From Mesorhizobium sp. ZC-5 (GTDB taxonomy: Bacteria; Pseudomonadota; Alphaproteobacteria; Rhizobiales; Rhizobiaceae): a stretch of DNA of 64,000 nt. Positions 63,826-64,000 of this stretch are shown one piece after another. The notes under the pieces were generated by a model. It saw only the letters and a program-made list of their open reading frames with translations. It had not been told where the DNA came from and made no database searches. Position 1 is the first letter of the stretch. Every line of letters starts with the position of its first letter. The translations under genes and the position numbers were made by a program. The stretch covers positions 62,001-126,000 of the forward strand of contig NZ_JAOWPT010000014.1 of NCBI RefSeq assembly GCF_025753855.1, read 5' to 3'.

Positions 63826-64000
63826 CGGTGCGCCACGCCCTTGTCACCGGCGCCGGCAGCGGCATCGGCAAGGCCGTCGCGCTGGCGCTTGCCGCCAAAG
63901 GCCATCGTGTCAGCCTCGCCGGCCGCCGGGCGGCGCCGTTGGAAGCCGTGGGCGACGAGGTTTCCGCCGCCGGTGGTGAAGCCTTCGTCGTGGCCGGCTT
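63822..64000 (+). CDS. Short-chain dehydrogenase/reductase, 5' part (cut by window end)
   Basis: The frame starts at ATG 63822, overlapping the monooxygenase stop (ATGA), and gives the SDR opening [19 protein letters not shown] followed by [10 protein letters not shown]. The catalytic part is outside the window. In this operon it probably acts on a later 3-hydroxyacyl-CoA intermediate. Confidence 0.88.
   Translation, partial: MTVRHALVTGAGSGIGKAVALALAAKGHRVSLAGRRAAPLEAVGDEVSAAGGEAFVVAG

Noticed and set aside
1-64000. tRNA, rRNA or riboswitch genes
   Set aside because: No cloverleaf, rRNA-like block or known riboswitch core was recognised by eye; a covariance-model search would be needed to exclude small RNAs.

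Overview
The window looks like a chromosomal or large-replicon accessory region of an alphaproteobacterium of the order Hyphomicrobiales, most like Mesorhizobium or a close relative. This rests on the high-GC codon use, the dense set of ABC importers, the PaiB, MocR, Lrp and XRE-cupin regulators, anthranilate-CoA and homoserine catabolism genes, and rhizobial types of IS remnant (IS6 and IS110 families). I saw no rRNA, tRNA or CRISPR. Almost every gene belongs to a small catabolic, transport or regulatory cluster.

Layout. 0-0.8 kb: the end of a LysR regulator and a decayed DUF849 (BKACE) remnant. 0.8-6.4 kb: an alpha/beta hydrolase, an MFS transporter and a class III aminotransferase in one operon, with a good sigma-54 promoter, divergent from a PAS/AAA+/Fis sigma-54 activator. 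6.6-8.2 kb: a DMT-type exporter and an XRE-cupin regulator with a repeated operator. 8.3-16.8 kb: a stand-alone AceE-like E1, a VanB-type reductase, a MOSC protein and a MocR regulator, divergent from a methionine gamma-lyase-like enzyme, a DapA-like aldolase and a PaiB protein.

17.1-24.8 kb is the most interesting part. A four-gene operon (MFS exporter, saccharopine dehydrogenase-like enzyme, lysine N6-hydroxylase, cupin/MetRS-like didomain protein) has the hallmarks of a hydrazine-forming (N-N bond) pathway. It lies between two inverted, almost identical 52-bp IS6-family ends, with an IS110 remnant beyond the right end. This looks like a mobilised natural-product or signalling cassette.

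25-31.2 kb: a six-gene operon that reads as homoserine degradation (homoserine dehydrogenase, aldehyde dehydrogenase, aspartase, plus DapA, an Lrp regulator and a homoserine kinase-like protein without its catalytic residues). 31.4-36.9 kb: a polar amino acid ABC importer followed by a second gamma-lyase-like PLP enzyme and a second PaiB protein. 37-38.4 kb: a free-standing B3/B4-domain protein divergent from a second XRE-cupin regulator with the same operator as the first. 39.1-46.4 kb: a hydratase, a full Liv-type importer, an M24 peptidase-like hydrolase and an Lrp regulator.

46.6-56.6 kb: a flavin reductase, luciferase-like monooxygenase, hydrolase, cupin, metallo-beta-lactamase-fold protein and SDR, followed by a PotDBCA-like importer and a LuxR regulator. 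This is probably uptake and oxidative degradation of one unidentified compound. 56.7-57.7 kb: a TetR-SMR efflux pair under a perfect palindrome. 57.9-64 kb: a formamidase-like esterase, then anthranilate-CoA ligase, a MarR regulator, 2-aminobenzoyl-CoA monooxygenase/reductase and the start of an SDR, with two inverted copies of one putative MarR operator. All functions are inferred from reading the sequence; no database search was run.
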